This document shows positions 51,715-60,523 of a DNA stretch of 64,000 bases, one piece after another. Within the stretch, counting starts at the first letter, position 1; each line of letters begins with the position of its first letter. The DNA is from Armatimonadota bacterium. Its GTDB lineage: Bacteria > Armatimonadota > UBA5829. Below the pieces are notes generated by a model that was not told the origin of the DNA, did no database searches, and saw nothing but the letters and a program-made list of their open reading frames with translations. The position numbers and the translations under genes were made by a program. The DNA lies in NCBI GenBank assembly GCA_023474015.1, contig JAMCYN010000092.1, positions 86,232 to 150,231 on the forward strand, given 5' to 3'.

Positions 51715-51860
51715 TCGTCCGGGGTATTATTGCCCCGGACGCATCTTCCAGGGTATTCCTGCCCTTAACAGTCCTCTCTTCGGAGAGAGGCTCGTTAAGG
51801 CCAAGAATGGCCCAGAAGAGAAGTCGGGGGCAGGAATACCCCCGACCAGCACAGCCGCGT
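51715..51860. repeat. Nested palindromes between two converging genes
   Basis: First a hairpin GTCCGGGG-N8-CCCCGGAC (51718-51741). Then the arms GGGTATTCCTGCCC (51751-) and GGGCAGGAATACCC (ends near 51842) enclose TTAAC...GTTAA arms, which enclose CCTCTC-TTCG-GAGAGG (about 51771-51788). The location between convergent glycosidase and xylB genes would suit a bidirectional terminator, but the layering resembles the other nested repeats. Confidence 0.75.
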
Positions 51861-51878
51861 GGCCTCATGTGCTCGATT

Positions 51879-53417
51879 CTACCCCGCCGTGATCTTCGAC
51901 ACCCGCTCAAAATCGCCCTTCAGTGACTGATACAGCGACTGGTAGACCGTATAATACTTGTCGTAGACCGCCTTTGCCTCACGGTCGGCGGGCGTGCTGG
52001 TAGCAACGTTTATCACCGACCGGCAGGCTTTCTCCACGCTCGGGTAGATACCGGTTCCCACCCCCGCGAGCAGAGCCACGCCGAGCGCGGGGCCTTCGTC
52101 GATGTTGATGGTGACGTGATCGTAGCCGGTAATATCGGCCTGAATCTGTCGCCAGACATCGCTGCGCGCGCCGCCGCCGGAGGCCCGGACCTGGGTAATC
52201 GGCACTTTCATCTCTTCGAGGATGCTGAACGAGTCCCGCAAGCCATAGGCCACCCCCTCCAGGACCGAACGGACGAAGTGCGCCCTGTCCGATCGCAATG
52301 TAATTCCAAAGAACGCTCCGCGCGCGTGAGGATCGGGGTAAGGCGTGCGCTCGCCCGTGAGATACGGCAGAAATATGAGACCTTCGCAGCCCGCCGGGGC
52401 CTTCACTGCTTCCCGGCACATCACCTCATACGGGTCCTTGCCGAGGGCCTTTGCCACTGTGGACTCGGCGTCGGCGAAGGTGTCCCGATACCACCTCAGG
52501 CTCCCTCCGGCGGAGAGCATCGCGCCCATCACATGCCACTTGCCTGGAACAGCATGACAGAACGTGTGCGCCCTCAGCTTCGGATCGACCACGGGCTTGT
52601 CCGCGAACGCGAACACCACGCCCGATGTCCCGACCGTGCTCGATATGATTCCGGCCTCGACGATGCCGTTGCCGACCGCGCCGGCGGCCTGGTCCCCTCC
52701 TCCACCGACCACCGGCATCCCCTCCTTCAGGCCCGTGAGAGCGGCGGCCTCGGCGGATATTTTCCCGCTGACCTCCGGGCTTTCGTAGGCTTTGGGCATC
52801 CAATCCTTGGGAATGCCGATTGCGTCCAGCATCTCATAAGCCCAATCGCGCCTGGTCACATTGAAAAGGGCTGTCCCGCTGGCGTCGGAAACCTCGGTGG
52901 CAAACTCGCCGGTAAGGCGCAGGCGGACATAGTCCTTCGGCAGTAGCACCTTCTTCACCTGCTCGTAGATCCACGGCTCATTGTTGCGCAGCCAGATGAT
53001 CTTGCCCGCGGTGAACCCTGTGAGGACGGGGTTGCTGATCAGCTCGATCACCTTATCGCGACCCACGGTGTCCATTATCCAGTCGCACTCGGCCTGGGTC
53101 CGCTGGTCGCACCACAGAATCGCCGGGCGCAGTACCTGATTGTCCGCGTCGAGGAACACGGACCCGTGCATCTGCCCCGACAGACCCATTCCCTTGATCG
53201 TTTTGGGGTCCACTCCGGATTCGTCGATCACATCGCGAATCGCGGCAATAGTCGCCTGCCACCAATCCTCAGGCTCCTGCTCCGCCCACAGCGGCTTGGG
53301 TGTGTAGAGCGGGTAAGTTTTCGTGGACGACGCGACGACTGCGCCGCCGTTGCTGGCGCTGATCAGCAGCGCCTTGGTGCCGCTGGTGCCTATATCTATT
53401 CCAAGAAGGTAGTTCAT
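51879..53417 (-). CDS. xylB: Xylulokinase
   Basis: 512 residues from MNYLLGIDIGTSG, 6 nt after GGAGG (the frame back to 53480 lacks this). FGGY carbohydrate kinase phosphorylating D-xylulose. ATP-binding and substrate motifs: GIDIGTSGTKALLI, GMGLSGQMHGSVFLDADN, ILWCDQRTQAECDWI (xylulokinase type), VGGGGDQAAGAVGNGIVEAG, GLIFLPYLTGERTPYPD, RASGGGARSDVWRQIQADI. No xylose isomerase or transporter gene lies nearby. Convergent with the glycosidase gene. Confidence 0.93.
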   Translation of the reverse strand: MNYLLGIDIGTSGTKALLISASNGGAVVASSTKTYPLYTPKPLWAEQEPEDWWQATIAAIRDVIDESGVDPKTIKGMGLSGQMHGSVFLDADNQVLRPAILWCDQRTQAECDWIMDTVGRDKVIELISNPVLTGFTAGKIIWLRNNEPWIYEQVKKVLLPKDYVRLRLTGEFATEVSDASGTALFNVTRRDWAYEMLDAIGIPKDWMPKAYESPEVSGKISAEAAALTGLKEGMPVVGGGGDQAAGAVGNGIVEAGIISSTVGTSGVVFAFADKPVVDPKLRAHTFCHAVPGKWHVMGAMLSAGGSLRWYRDTFADAESTVAKALGKDPYEVMCREAVKAPAGCEGLIFLPYLTGERTPYPDPHARGAFFGITLRSDRAHFVRSVLEGVAYGLRDSFSILEEMKVPITQVRASGGGARSDVWRQIQADITGYDHVTINIDEGPALGVALLAGVGTGIYPSVEKACRSVINVATSTPADREAKAVYDKYYTVYQSLYQSLKGDFERVSKITAG

Positions 53418-53507
53418 GCCCGCCTCCAGTAAGGATAGTTCTTCGGTTAATAGCTTACTGAAATTGAGCGTGGAAGTCAAAGAATTGCGGATTGACTGAG
53501 TCGTGCG

Positions 53508-53909
53508 CTAGTAAATACTCGCCTTTATCCAGTCCACAATCGACTGTGCGGAGCGCAGGTGGAGTCGGGCGGACTTGCGGTCGTAGTTCTGGGCGGGGAC
53601 GCCGGTGACGGCCTCGGGACTGCGCGTGGCCAGAAACTCGGGGTTGAGTTCGGCGGCGGCGTTCATTATCTCCAGTGGGGCCTCGAGGGAGTTACACATC
53701 TGAATGAGATTGTGGCCGCGAGGTATCTTTTGCAGTTTATGAACGTTGGCGGCGCGAAGGGCCTGCTCAGCGGCCTGCTGCGCGAAGAAGACGCTGGCGA
53801 AGTAGACTCCGGCGTCTAACAGCGTCACCGCAGCCGCATAGTTTGCCCTCGCCTGTGCCCAACAAGCTTCGGCAATCTTCCTCATGCCGATCCAACTTTC
53901 TCGTTCCAT
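53508..53909 (-). CDS. HEPN-domain protein
   Basis: 133 residues, all helical. HEPN pattern: RANYAAAVTLLDAGVYFASV, FFAQQAAEQALRAANVHKLQ, GHNLIQMCNSL, and a C-terminal YDRKSARLHLRSAQSIVDWI. HEPN proteins usually pair with a minimal nucleotidyltransferase, but none is encoded in the 328 bp upstream or before xylB, so this is an orphan. An R-x4-6-H ribonuclease motif is not evident, suggesting a non-catalytic member. The start is uncertain between M1 and MRKIAEA. Confidence 0.85.
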   Translation of the reverse strand: MERESWIGMRKIAEACWAQARANYAAAVTLLDAGVYFASVFFAQQAAEQALRAANVHKLQKIPRGHNLIQMCNSLEAPLEIMNAAAELNPEFLATRSPEAVTGVPAQNYDRKSARLHLRSAQSIVDWIKASIY

Positions 53910-54237
53910 TCGGAACCTGTCCTATCACACTTAGCCCGAATCATCGGTTATGCAACGTAGGTTCCATAGGTCCGTTCTTACCCCGATGACACGCTCCTCA
54001 ATTCCCGCCACTCTCTCTTTACCCGAAACGCGGGACCGGCAAGCATACAAATTGAGCAGTATCGGCCTCGGCCCTCAAAGCGAACATCTTGACAGGGCCG
54101 TAGTCGGATTGTAAGATAGTCCTTGGAAATCCAATTCAATAACGCGCCGCGAGGGTTTTGGCAATGATCGATGCATCCGCCAAAGCCCTTTAGAGGTATG
54201 TACGACCCGCCGGACATGGCGCTGAGAGCACGCTAAA
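53910..54237. other. Intergenic region before mfd
   Basis: 328 bp between the divergent HEPN and mfd genes. I see no nucleotidyltransferase remnant, RNA gene or strong hairpin here. The mfd promoter must lie here but no clear hexamer pair was found. Confidence 0.45.
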
Positions 54238-57200
54238 TTGAGCCTGGAAAAACTGCTGAAACTGAATACCGACTATCCCCGATTCCGCGAATTGGCAGCG
54301 GCCATCGCAAGCGGCTCGAAGCTGATCCAGATCGAGGGCCTGGCCTCCGCCGCGAAAAGCTGGGTGCTTGCCGGGTTGTTTGATGAAACTCGCCGCACTA
54401 TGCTTCTTCTCACCTACACCCACGAGCAAGCCGAGCGGCTGGCCGAGGACCTTCCGATCTACGGCGTGCCGGCGGAGAAGGTCCTGTTCTACCCGTCGAG
54501 CGACTCACTGATCTATGAGGAAGGCCCGCCCAACTACGGAGTGATCGGCGAGCGACTTGCCGCGCTGCATGCGCTCACGCTCGGCGAAGGGCCGGTGGTG
54601 GTGGTCGCCCCGGTCAATGCGGCCCTGAGGCGCACGATGCCCCGCGATGCTCTCGTTCGCGCCTACGCGAGCGTGAAGGTCGGCGAAGATATGGACATGG
54701 ACAGGTTCGCGGCCCTGCTGGTGAGCATGGGCTACGAGCCGACCGATGTGGTCGACCGCCACGGCGAGTTCAGCCGGAGGGGCGGGCTGATCGATGTGTA
54801 TCCATCGAACGAAGACAACCCCCTGCGCATAGAGCTCTTCGGCGATGAGATCGAGAGCCTGCGCCACTTCGACAGCGCGAGCCAGCGGTCGATAGACAAG
54901 ATCCAAACCGCGCTGATCCTGCCCGCGCGGGAGGTGCTGATCGATGAAGACCGCTCGAAGAAAGCCGCGGCGCGCATTAGAAAAGAGCTCGACGCCCAGC
55001 TCAAGAGCCTTACAGAGAGCGGCGATCTGGAGTCGGCCAAGCGGCTGTCGGATAAGGTTGAAGACGATCTGCCGCAAATCGAGGCAGGGGCTTACTTCGA
55101 TGAGATGGAGTATTATCTGCCGTATCTGCTGCCGGAGGAGGTTTCGATCTTCGATTATGTCCCGGCGGATGCGCTGATCGTGCTCGACGAGCCGATGCAG
55201 CTCAAGTCGCACTGGGAGAACCACGAAGAGAAGATGGTGGAGACCCTGATCAACCGCGCCGGGCGCGGGCTCTTGCTGGCATCGCAGCAGAGGCAGCACG
55301 TGCCGTTCGAGTCCACCATCAAGCGGGCTTTGTCATCAAGGCAGGGAGTGTCGTTCGCGCTGCTCCCGAGGCCGGTAAGCTGGGCGAAGGCCGATCTCGA
55401 AGTCCAGGTGGAATCGGCTCCGATGGAGAGCTTTTCAGGACGCATCGAGGCCGTCGCGGACCAGATAAAGTCCTGGCGGAGCCACGATCTGCATGTCGTC
55501 ATTGCCACCCAGCAGGACAGGCGAATGCTGGAGATCATGGGCGAGTTCGGGATTCCGGCGGTGAGGTTGGAGCAGGAGCTAGGGAACGGAGGGGAAATGC
55601 AGAATGCAGAATGCAGAATGCAGAATGGGGAAGCGTCCCTTCATTCTGCATTCTGCATTCATAATTCTGCATTCTCCCTTCCGCCGGGCGTCTACGTCGC
55701 CCACGCGCCGATAAGATCGGGGTTCAAGCTGCAAGATGCGCGCCTGATGGTCATAGCGGACTCGGAGATATTCGGTGCGCAGCGGCTTCACAGGCTGCGA
55801 AAGGCGGCGCACGAGGGTGTCCCCATTGCAAGCGTCCTCGACCTCAAAGAAGGCGATTACGTCGTGCACATCAGCCACGGGATCGGGTTCTATCGCGGGA
55901 TTCACAAGCTCACCCAGGGGGGCGTCGAGCGCGAGTATCTGCTGCTCGAGTACTCCGGCCAGGACAAGCTGTATGTCCCCGCCGATCAGATAGACCGTGT
56001 GCAAAAGTATATCGGCGGTGAGGGGACTCCTCCGACGGTCCACCGGCTCGGCGGCATGGAATGGCAGCGGACCACCAGCCGCGTGCGGAAGGCCGTGCAG
56101 GAGATGGCGAAGGACCTGGTCGAGCTATATGCATGGCGGCAGGCGCTGCAAGGGCACTCCTACGGGCCGGACACTCCGTGGCAGGAGGAGATGGAATCGG
56201 CGTTCCCATATCGTGAAACTCCGGACCAACTCGCGGCGATCCATGATGTCAAGCGCGACCTCGAGCAACCGAAAGCCATGGACCGGCTGATCTGCGGTGA
56301 TGTCGGCTACGGCAAGACGGAGGTCGCCATCCGCGCCGCGTTCAAGGTCGTAAGCGAAGGCCGACAGGTGGCGGTGCTCGCGCCGACCACGGTCTTGACC
56401 CAGCAGCACTTCAACACCTTCTCCGAGCGGTTGGCGGCGTTCCCTATCAAGGTGGACATGCTCTCGCGGTTCCGCACGCGCAAGGAGCAGCTTGAGACCG
56501 TCGAGGGGATCAAGTACGGCACGGTGGATATCGTGATCGGCACCCATCGGATGCTATCGAAAGACGTGGAGTTCAAGGACCTCGGGCTTATAATAATCGA
56601 CGAGGAACACCGGTTCGGCGTGCGCCACAAGGAGAAGTTGAAGCAGCTCAAGAAGACCGTCGACGCGCTCACGATGACCGCCACCCCCATCCCGCGCACG
56701 CTGCATATGTCACTCGCGGGGATTCGCGACATGAGCATCATCGACGACCCGCCGGAGGGGCGCATGCCGATCCAGACGATTGTCCGGGAGGCCGAGTCGG
56801 ACGTGGTGCGCAACGCCATCGTGCGAGAGCTGGACCGAGGCGGGCAGGTGTTTTTCGTGCACAATCGGGTCGATAACATCGGGCACGTGGCAAACCAGGT
56901 TCAGAAGCTGGTGCCGTACGCCCGAATCGACATCGGCCACGGCCAGATGCCCGAAAGCGGACTTGAGCGCGTGATGATGGACTTCTATGAGCACAAGTTC
57001 GATGTGCTCGTCTGCACCACGATCATCGAGAGCGGGCTGGATATACCGAACGCGAACACGATTATTATCAACGACGCCGACAAGATGGGCCTGGCGCAGC
57101 TTTATCAGCTACGGGGCCGCGTGGGGCGCTCGGACCGGCAGGCTTACGCGTATCTACTCTACAAGCCGGACAAGCTGCTGCCCGAGATCGCGGAGCAGAG

Positions 57201-57858
57201 GCTTTCGGCGATTAAGGAGTTCACCGGCCTCGGCAGCGGTTATCGAATAGCGATGCGCGACCTCGAAATCAGGGGCGCGGGGAACCTGCTGGGGGCCGAG
57301 CAAAGCGGGCAGATGGCGGCGGTCGGCTTCGACCTGTATTGTCAGCTTCTCTCGAAGGCCGTATCGGAGATGAAGGGCGAGGAAGTGCAGGAGATCGAGC
57401 TGCCGCCGGTGGACCTGCCGATAGACGCGTTCATCCCGCAGGGTTACATGCCCACCGAGGCGCACAGGATACTGTTCTACAAGAAGATGGCTGCGGTGAA
57501 GAGCGTGGCGGACGTGCAAGCGGTGCAGGACGAGCTCGAAGACCGTTTCGGCGACCCGCCCAAGCCTGTATGGAACATGCTGGCAATATTGCGCATGAGG
57601 CTTCGATGCCACGAGCTTGGAATCGCGAGCGTGGGCACGTTCAAGCGGCAGGTGCAGGTGAAGTTCGGCCCCGGCGTGCGCCTGACCCACGAAATCTGCC
57701 GCGACTTGATGAAGATCCACCGCCGCCACTGGTGCGAGCCGGACAAGCTCTCGATCAACCCCCAGAACCCCTCGAGGATTATCTCCGAGGTGGACGACAT
57801 GATCGAGGTGCTGGCGAAGGCGTTTGGGAAGATGAAGGAGATGTGGGCGGAGGTGTAG
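54238..57858 (+). CDS. mfd: Transcription-repair coupling factor with a repeat insertion
   Basis: 1206 residues from a TTG with a poor ribosome site. It releases stalled RNA polymerase and recruits UvrA. Domains: UvrB-homology 1-340 (LFYPSSDSLIYEEGPPN, RGGLIDVYPSNEDNPLRIEL), RNA-polymerase interaction about 530-600 (LKEGDYVVHISHGIGFYRGI), translocase about 625-1010 with Walker A GDVGYGKTEVA (near 687), DEEHRFG (near 787), TATPIPRTLHMSL, and C-terminal TRCF domain to 1206. A segment of about 28 residues (GEMQNAECRMQNG...HNSAFSL, near 451-480) is translated GCAGAAT-family hairpin and has no place in the family. Frame and motifs are intact. Confidence 0.96.
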   Translation: MSLEKLLKLNTDYPRFRELAAAIASGSKLIQIEGLASAAKSWVLAGLFDETRRTMLLLTYTHEQAERLAEDLPIYGVPAEKVLFYPSSDSLIYEEGPPNYGVIGERLAALHALTLGEGPVVVVAPVNAALRRTMPRDALVRAYASVKVGEDMDMDRFAALLVSMGYEPTDVVDRHGEFSRRGGLIDVYPSNEDNPLRIELFGDEIESLRHFDSASQRSIDKIQTALILPAREVLIDEDRSKKAAARIRKELDAQLKSLTESGDLESAKRLSDKVEDDLPQIEAGAYFDEMEYYLPYLLPEEVSIFDYVPADALIVLDEPMQLKSHWENHEEKMVETLINRAGRGLLLASQQRQHVPFESTIKRALSSRQGVSFALLPRPVSWAKADLEVQVESAPMESFSGRIEAVADQIKSWRSHDLHVVIATQQDRRMLEIMGEFGIPAVRLEQELGNGGEMQNAECRMQNGEASLHSAFCIHNSAFSLPPGVYVAHAPIRSGFKLQDARLMVIADSEIFGAQRLHRLRKAAHEGVPIASVLDLKEGDYVVHISHGIGFYRGIHKLTQGGVEREYLLLEYSGQDKLYVPADQIDRVQKYIGGEGTPPTVHRLGGMEWQRTTSRVRKAVQEMAKDLVELYAWRQALQGHSYGPDTPWQEEMESAFPYRETPDQLAAIHDVKRDLEQPKAMDRLICGDVGYGKTEVAIRAAFKVVSEGRQVAVLAPTTVLTQQHFNTFSERLAAFPIKVDMLSRFRTRKEQLETVEGIKYGTVDIVIGTHRMLSKDVEFKDLGLIIIDEEHRFGVRHKEKLKQLKKTVDALTMTATPIPRTLHMSLAGIRDMSIIDDPPEGRMPIQTIVREAESDVVRNAIVRELDRGGQVFFVHNRVDNIGHVANQVQKLVPYARIDIGHGQMPESGLERVMMDFYEHKFDVLVCTTIIESGLDIPNANTIIINDADKMGLAQLYQLRGRVGRSDRQAYAYLLYKPDKLLPEIAEQRLSAIKEFTGLGSGYRIAMRDLEIRGAGNLLGAEQSGQMAAVGFDLYCQLLSKAVSEMKGEEVQEIELPPVDLPIDAFIPQGYMPTEAHRILFYKKMAAVKSVADVQAVQDELEDRFGDPPKPVWNMLAILRMRLRCHELGIASVGTFKRQVQVKFGPGVRLTHEICRDLMKIHRRHWCEPDKLSINPQNPSRIISEVDDMIEVLAKAFGKMKEMWAEV
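55597..55678. repeat. GCAGAAT heptamer hairpin in frame inside mfd
   Basis: Left arm 55597-55629, four tandem GCAGAAT units; right arm 55642-55678, their complement with one degenerate unit. It adds about 28 codons without a stop. Same family as 42501-42579 and part of 43175-43422. Confidence 0.92.
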
Positions 57859-57911
57859 GACGCGCATATGATCACGTGCATGCACTGCAGCATTGGCGAA
57901 CTGCAATCAGG

Positions 57912-58931
57912 TGTGTGATTCATAGACATCCTTTCACTATAATGGAGCTATGGATCAGGAAGTTAAGGCAAGGCTGACGTGGGTCAAACTGTATGAAGAG
58001 ACGGGTAATGCGGGAGTTGTCTGCAGAAGGTGCGGCATCTCTCGACCAACTCTGAGGAAGTGGTGGAAGCGATACCAAGAACAAGGGCTGGATGGGTTGC
58101 AGTCAGAAAGCAAGCGCCCGAATAACTCCCCTGCAACCAAGATCTTCGAGCAAGAAACTCAGTGGATTCTAAAGATACGTCGCAAGCGTAAGCTCGGTGT
58201 CAGGCGCATCCAGAGTGAACTGCAGCGGCTTCACAACTTCAGCCTGTCTCTCGCCAGCATCCAGAAGGTATTAGTCCAGCACGAAGAGAGTGTCCTCAGC
58301 ATCAGACAAAATCGCAAGAAAGGCAAGCGTCGCTATAGTCGTCCAGTTCCTGGCGAGCGAATCCAAATGGATACCTGCAAGATCGCGCCAGGTTATTACC
58401 AATACACCGCCGTTGACGATTGCACCCGTTTTAGAATCCTTGCTCTCTACTCCAGGAGAACAGCAGCGAACTCTCTGTCATTCTTGGACAAGTCGTCGAG
58501 GAGATGCCGTTTCCTGTCCAGCGGATTCAGACTGATCGTGGCAAGGAGTTCTTCTCCTACAAATTCCAAGATCGTCTGATGGAATGGGGCATCAAATTCC
58601 GTCCCATAAAGCCAGGATCGCCCCATCTCAACGGCAAGGTGGAGCGATCACAAAAGACCGACCTGCAGGAGTTCTGGGCTACAGTCAATCTGGAAGACCC
58701 TGAACTGCAGGACCGGCTGGAAGAATGGCAGTTCTACTACAACTGGCTCAGGCCCCACAGCTCCCTTGGCGGAAAGACGCCTATGGAGCGATGCTGTGAA
58801 CTAACGGACAAAACGCCCATCTGGGAAGAAGTCGAAGCTCTCTATGATCCAGCCAAGGAACGGATTCAAGATGCTAACTATCGAGTGGATCAGAGACTAC
58901 GGCAATTGAAACCATGTCTATGAATCACACA
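57912..58931 (+). mobile_element. IS481-type insertion sequence, about 1020 bp
   Basis: The ends are perfect 18-bp inverted repeats TGTGTGATTCATAGACAT (57912-57929 and complement 58914-58931), with the TGT...ACA termini typical of IS481. It encloses one transposase gene that is frameshifted. No certain target duplication is seen (left flank CAATCAGG, right flank AATTATTC). The right end supplies the last codons of the neighbouring STAS gene. Confidence 0.92.
57950..58923 (+). pseudogene. IS481-family transposase, frameshifted
   Basis: The first part (57950 to about 58486) has an N-terminal HTH (RLTWVKLYEETGNAGVVCRR, ISRPTLRKWWKRYQEQGLDG) and the first catalytic Asp (RIQMDTC). A -1 shift near TTCTTGGACA (58481-58490) moves the frame to QVVEEMPFPVQRIQTDRG with the second Asp and HLNGKVERSQKTDLQEF with the Glu, then LRPHSSLGGKTPME and a stop inside the right repeat. 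DDE residues are all retained across the two frames. IS481 normally encodes one frame, so this copy is probably inactive; a programmed slip cannot be excluded but no slippery heptamer is apparent. Confidence 0.9.
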
Positions 58932-59247
58932 AATTATTCATTAAGACGTGATCGGCGCCGGCCAGCTTTATCACCCTCATGGCGCGGGGGCTGCAGCGCA
59001 CCACCCTTGCCTGCGCCGACTTTGCGTGTATGCGGCGGAACGCGGAGATCAAGGTCTTGATGCCTTCGCTGTCAATAAATGTCACCTGGCTGAGGTCCAA
59101 CAGAAGATCGCCTTTGCAGTTCTGGGTGATCTCGTCTATCTTCGGTTTCAGTTCAATCGAAGCGGCGTAATCAATCTCCCCTGATAGAGAAACCGTTTCC
59201 GCGTAAAGGCTGCGGTCCAGTGTCAGTCCAAAGCGCGGTGTGTCCAA
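58918..59247 (-). CDS. STAS-domain anti-sigma-factor antagonist, 3' end rewritten by the IS
   Basis: 109 residues. STAS fold with SLSGEIDYAASIELKPKIDE and the phosphorylation-site region LLLDLSQVTFIDSEGIKTLI (Ser in DSEG). SpoIIAA-type proteins bind anti-sigma kinases when dephosphorylated. The last codons and stop (LCDS*) lie in the IS right repeat. Joining the outer flanks without the IS would give a Ser codon and stop at the same place, so the insertion changed only the final residues. The PP2C domain protein at 32211 would be a plausible phosphatase for such a protein, though it is 23 kb away. Confidence 0.88.
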   Translation of the reverse strand: MDTPRFGLTLDRSLYAETVSLSGEIDYAASIELKPKIDEITQNCKGDLLLDLSQVTFIDSEGIKTLISAFRRIHAKSAQARVVRCSPRAMRVIKLAGADHVLMNNLCDS

Positions 59248-59660
59248 TCAATAGCCTCCGTTCTGTCTTACACTCGGGGTATCGACATAAAGGCTAAGCC
59301 AGTCCTGAGATGCCTGCATGATACCCACCCGTGAACGGCGTAAACCTCCGGATGGGTAAGTTTTCAAGCGAAATCTTATACAGGCTTGACTAACCATTTC
59401 CTCTGGTGCGCGCACGATGACGTGCTGGGTTTCGCACGGACGTATAATCCTTGTCATGCTGAGGAGGCACGACGAAGCATCTGCTTTGAACTGAAGGCCG
59501 GACAAAGGTTCAAAGCAGATTCTTCGCCTTCGGCTCAGAATGACAAGACTTGTCGCTTAGTGCAGAGAGATCAGGTAAGTCGGTAAATCGCTCTTGTGGT
59601 TGTTGTGGGTGTCTGCTTGTGTTATACTATCCTCGATTTGAGCGGAGGATAGAAAAAAGC
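59248..59660. repeat. Intergenic region with a 99-bp inverted repeat (59450-59548)
   Basis: The arms CTTGTCATGCTGAGGAGGCA...CTGCTTTGAA and TTCAAAGCAGATTCTTCGCC...GAATGACAAG enclose about 17 bp. This is the well-known type of TGTCATTCTGAGC palindromic repeat scattered in many environmental genomes, non-coding and probably dispersed by an outside transposase. Nothing else in the 412-bp region looks like a gene, apart from the promoter at 59600. Confidence 0.75.
59600..59628 (+). promoter_or_regulatory. Putative promoter of the ankyrin gene
   Basis: -35 TTGTTG (59600-59605), 17-nt spacer, -10 TATACT (59623-59628). The start of transcription would be about 59635, 26 nt before the ATG. Confidence 0.65.
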
Positions 59661-60473
59661 ATGGTAGTTCGATCCACATTGATAGTCGCATTCGTCTTGC
59701 TTCACGCTGCGAGTGCGGCAGTGGGTGCGGAGATACACGCCGCCGCGGCCCGAGGCGACTCGGCCAAGGTAAAGGCGCTCATCTCCAAGAACTCTAAGCT
59801 CATCAATTTGCCGGACAAGGACGGCGCGACGCCCCTGCATCATGCCGTGGCGAAGGGCCACGACGGCCTCGTAAAGCTCCTGATCGACAGCAAGGCCGAT
59901 GTCAAGGCGAGGAAGAAAGACGGCGTGACCCCGCTGCATATCGCGGCGGCTCTGGGCCACAAGGCCTGCGCCGAGGCCCTGCTGGATGGTGGGGCCGATG
60001 TGAACGCCACCGATGCCAAAGGCCGAACCCCGCTCTCCATTGCCCGCGAAAAAGGTCACACGGAGATGGCGGACTTTCTGGTTTCACGCGGCGCTCGTTC
60101 GAGCGACCCCGCGTCTTCAAATGGCAGCGCTCCCCCACCACATTCGGACAAGAAGCCCGTGGACCTCCTGATGCTGTCAAAGGACTTCGTGGATCTGATC
60201 TCCGCCGGATCGTATCAGAAGGCGGCCGAGATGTTCGACCCGAATATGAAGTCGGCAATGCCTTCCGCTAAGCTCGGCGAAGTCTGGCAGACAGTGATTC
60301 AGCAGGCGGGGCGGTTCAAGGGGCAGGTCGGTTCGCGCAAGACGAATCTGGAGGGACATGACGTCGTATACGTGACCTGCGAGTTCGAGAAGGCGAAGGC
60401 GGATCTGCAGATAGCGTTCGACGCTCAGAATCGCATAGCGGGCCTGTATGTCGTTCCACCGGGTGGGAATTGA
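59661..60473 (+). CDS. Exported ankyrin-repeat protein with C-terminal DUF3887 domain
   Basis: 270 residues from MVVRSTLIVAF, 13 nt after GGAGG. Signal peptide cleaved near AAVGAE. Residues 25-150 hold four ankyrin repeats (DGATPLHHAVAKGHDGLVKL, DGVTPLHIAAALGHKACAEA, KGRTPLSIAREKGHTEMADF). A Pro/Ser linker follows. Residues 175-270 are DUF3887 (DFVDLISAGSYQKAAEMFDP, KLGEVWQTVIQQAGRFKGQV, VYVTCEFEKAKADLQIAFDA). DUF3887 usually precedes an alpha/beta hydrolase in one polypeptide; here the stop is followed by a remnant of such a hydrolase. Confidence 0.9.
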   Translation: MVVRSTLIVAFVLLHAASAAVGAEIHAAAARGDSAKVKALISKNSKLINLPDKDGATPLHHAVAKGHDGLVKLLIDSKADVKARKKDGVTPLHIAAALGHKACAEALLDGGADVNATDAKGRTPLSIAREKGHTEMADFLVSRGARSSDPASSNGSAPPPHSDKKPVDLLMLSKDFVDLISAGSYQKAAEMFDPNMKSAMPSAKLGEVWQTVIQQAGRFKGQVGSRKTNLEGHDVVYVTCEFEKAKADLQIAFDAQNRIAGLYVVPPGGN

Positions 60474-60523
60474 CTGACTGACGTGGCGAACTGCACGTAT
60501 CGGGAATAAAGTTCCCGATACAC

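Noticed and set aside
53978..54217. A nucleotidyltransferase partner for the HEPN protein
   Set aside because: The only frame here lacks the GSxARG motif and any similarity to minimal nucleotidyltransferases.
58481..58490. Programmed -1 frameshift in the transposase
   Set aside because: No X-XXY-YYZ heptamer at the junction, and IS481 transposases are normally single-frame; decay or sequencing error is simpler.
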